Below, piece by piece: positions 20,261-21,000 of a stretch of DNA of 21,000 bases (within the stretch, counting starts at the first letter, position 1; every line of letters starts with the position of its first letter). The notes below the pieces were generated by a model that worked only from the letters and a program-made list of their open reading frames with translations, ran no database searches and was not told the origin of the DNA. Source of the DNA: Apostichopus japonicus (taxonomy: Eukaryota > Echinodermata > Holothuroidea > Aspidochirotida > Stichopodidae); contig NC_092563.1 in NCBI RefSeq assembly GCF_037975245.1, forward strand, positions 20,384,594 to 20,405,593, read 5' to 3'. The translations under genes and the position numbers were made by a program.

Positions 20261-20546
20261 CATTCCCCCAAACTCATCCATCACTTCGTTGAACCGTTTT
20301 AAGCTTTGCCTGCGGATTCGGAGAGGCTCCATCTCGACCGTTCAAATCAATCAATCCATCATAACTGTACCACCTTCGTGTCTATCAGTCTCTTATCCAC
20401 TGACGGATGGAGGGATCTTCTCGACAACTAGAAGACGCCTCTTTGACGTAATTCGCAACGTTGGAGGGATATCGACGATCAATAAAGAGGTCAAATGTCA
20501 CAGCAATTCTGTAATTGATAGTTTCATTGGCGGGTTCATCGAATGA
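20261..20546 (+). CDS. Weak candidate exon behind a strong splice-acceptor-like tract
   Basis: Bases about 20210-20260 are almost pure pyrimidine ending TTTATTTTAG, a very good 3' splice-site shape. An open frame then runs 95 codons to a stop at 20544-20546 (IPPNSSITSLNR, later GGIFSTTRRRLFDVI, ending IGGFIE). I recognise no family, and pyrimidine tracts are common here, so a real exon is possible but unsupported. Confidence 0.15.
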
Positions 20547-20549
20547 TCG

Positions 20550-20911
20550 AATAAAAACTCCGTCATACCGGAATTTCTTGTTCAGGATTTTAAACTTGGG
20601 CACCTGGTATATAAGTTGTCCTGCATATCCATTCGTAGTCTTGCTATAACGAAATTTTGATTACGTTTATTGTAATTCAAAATTCAAAATTTTGACTAAA
20701 CTAACACTCCATTAACTAAATATTTACAATATGAATTGAAATTGAAATTTCGAGGCGGTGACTCGAATTTTCGCCGTTTTGAATGGAAAATGATCCGAAA
20801 TTCATTTTGACTTTTTCATCTCAACATGTCCACTACATGCTCAAAATTACGACATTTTATATCGCAAATTATCTATCATTATCTATCGTAGTTCGACTTC
20901 GTCTCCCCAAA
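20550..20911. other. AT-rich non-coding stretch
   Basis: No gene recognised. A 12-base palindrome TCAAAATTTTGA occurs near 20684. Confidence 0.6.
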
Positions 20912-20960
20912 GTGTGTGTGTGTGTGGAGGGGGTGGGGGAGGAGGTTGATGGGGGGGGGG
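20912..20960 (+). repeat. (GT)7 microsatellite plus G-rich tract ending in G10
   Basis: GT repeat at 20912-20925, then GGAGGGGGTGGGGGAGGAGG, TTGAT and ten Gs (20951-20960). Multiple G blocks with short spacers are quadruplex-capable on the plus strand. Confidence 0.85.
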
Positions 20961-21000
20961 AGAGCTGCACGCTCTGCCTCTGTTCTCTGCACTTGGTATG

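Noticed and set aside
20289-20546. TRRRLFDVI stretch resembling the RRIYDI motif of E2F DNA-binding domains
   Set aside because: Only about six positions agree, an insertion is needed, and the rest of the winged-helix domain is missing.

Overview
The window looks like nuclear DNA from an invertebrate animal. It is AT-rich, has spliceosomal introns of about 0.58-0.80 kb, decayed non-LTR retrotransposon tails, tRNA-like SINE remnants, and many micro- and minisatellites. No prokaryotic gene structure is visible. A marine deuterostome, perhaps an echinoderm such as a sea cucumber, is my guess from overall texture and the high similarity of the one clear gene to its vertebrate counterpart. That assignment is inference.

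Bases 1-4,800 hold the only gene I can identify with confidence: the 5' half of CEP76, a centriolar protein of about 76 kDa, on the minus strand. Six coding exons can be placed at base resolution with GT/AG boundaries and compatible phases: 4627-4689, 3666-3939, 2812-3036, 1829-2014, 1151-1248 and 302-430. They encode 325 residues with no stop. The rest of the gene lies beyond base 1. Introns 2 and 3 each carry the C-terminal tail of a different non-LTR retrotransposon reverse transcriptase, both antisense to CEP76. Intron 4 carries a five-copy minisatellite whose unit includes the 3' end of exon 4 and its splice donor.

Bases 4,800-8,640 are the CEP76 upstream flank. They hold a small MITE-like inverted-repeat structure (5204-5426), short palindromes, a more CpG-rich stretch (about 6,120-6,700), and a weak candidate first exon at 6802. 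I recognise no gene here.

Bases 8,640-21,000 are effectively a gene desert in this window. They contain ten long mononucleotide C or G runs and other G-quadruplex-capable tracts, which are absent from the first 8.6 kb. They also contain a tRNA-Ser-like SINE head (12126-12200), a retroelement-end motif resembling a hammerhead ribozyme core (14721-14750), a long interrupted TA microsatellite (about 18131-18224), a diverged duplication (about 18417-18835), several hairpins, and two CpG-richer islands (about 9,730-10,330 and 15,830-16,600). A strong splice-acceptor-like tract precedes an open frame at 20261. I found no convincing new protein system. The most interesting item is the tandem duplication of an authentic splice donor inside CEP76.
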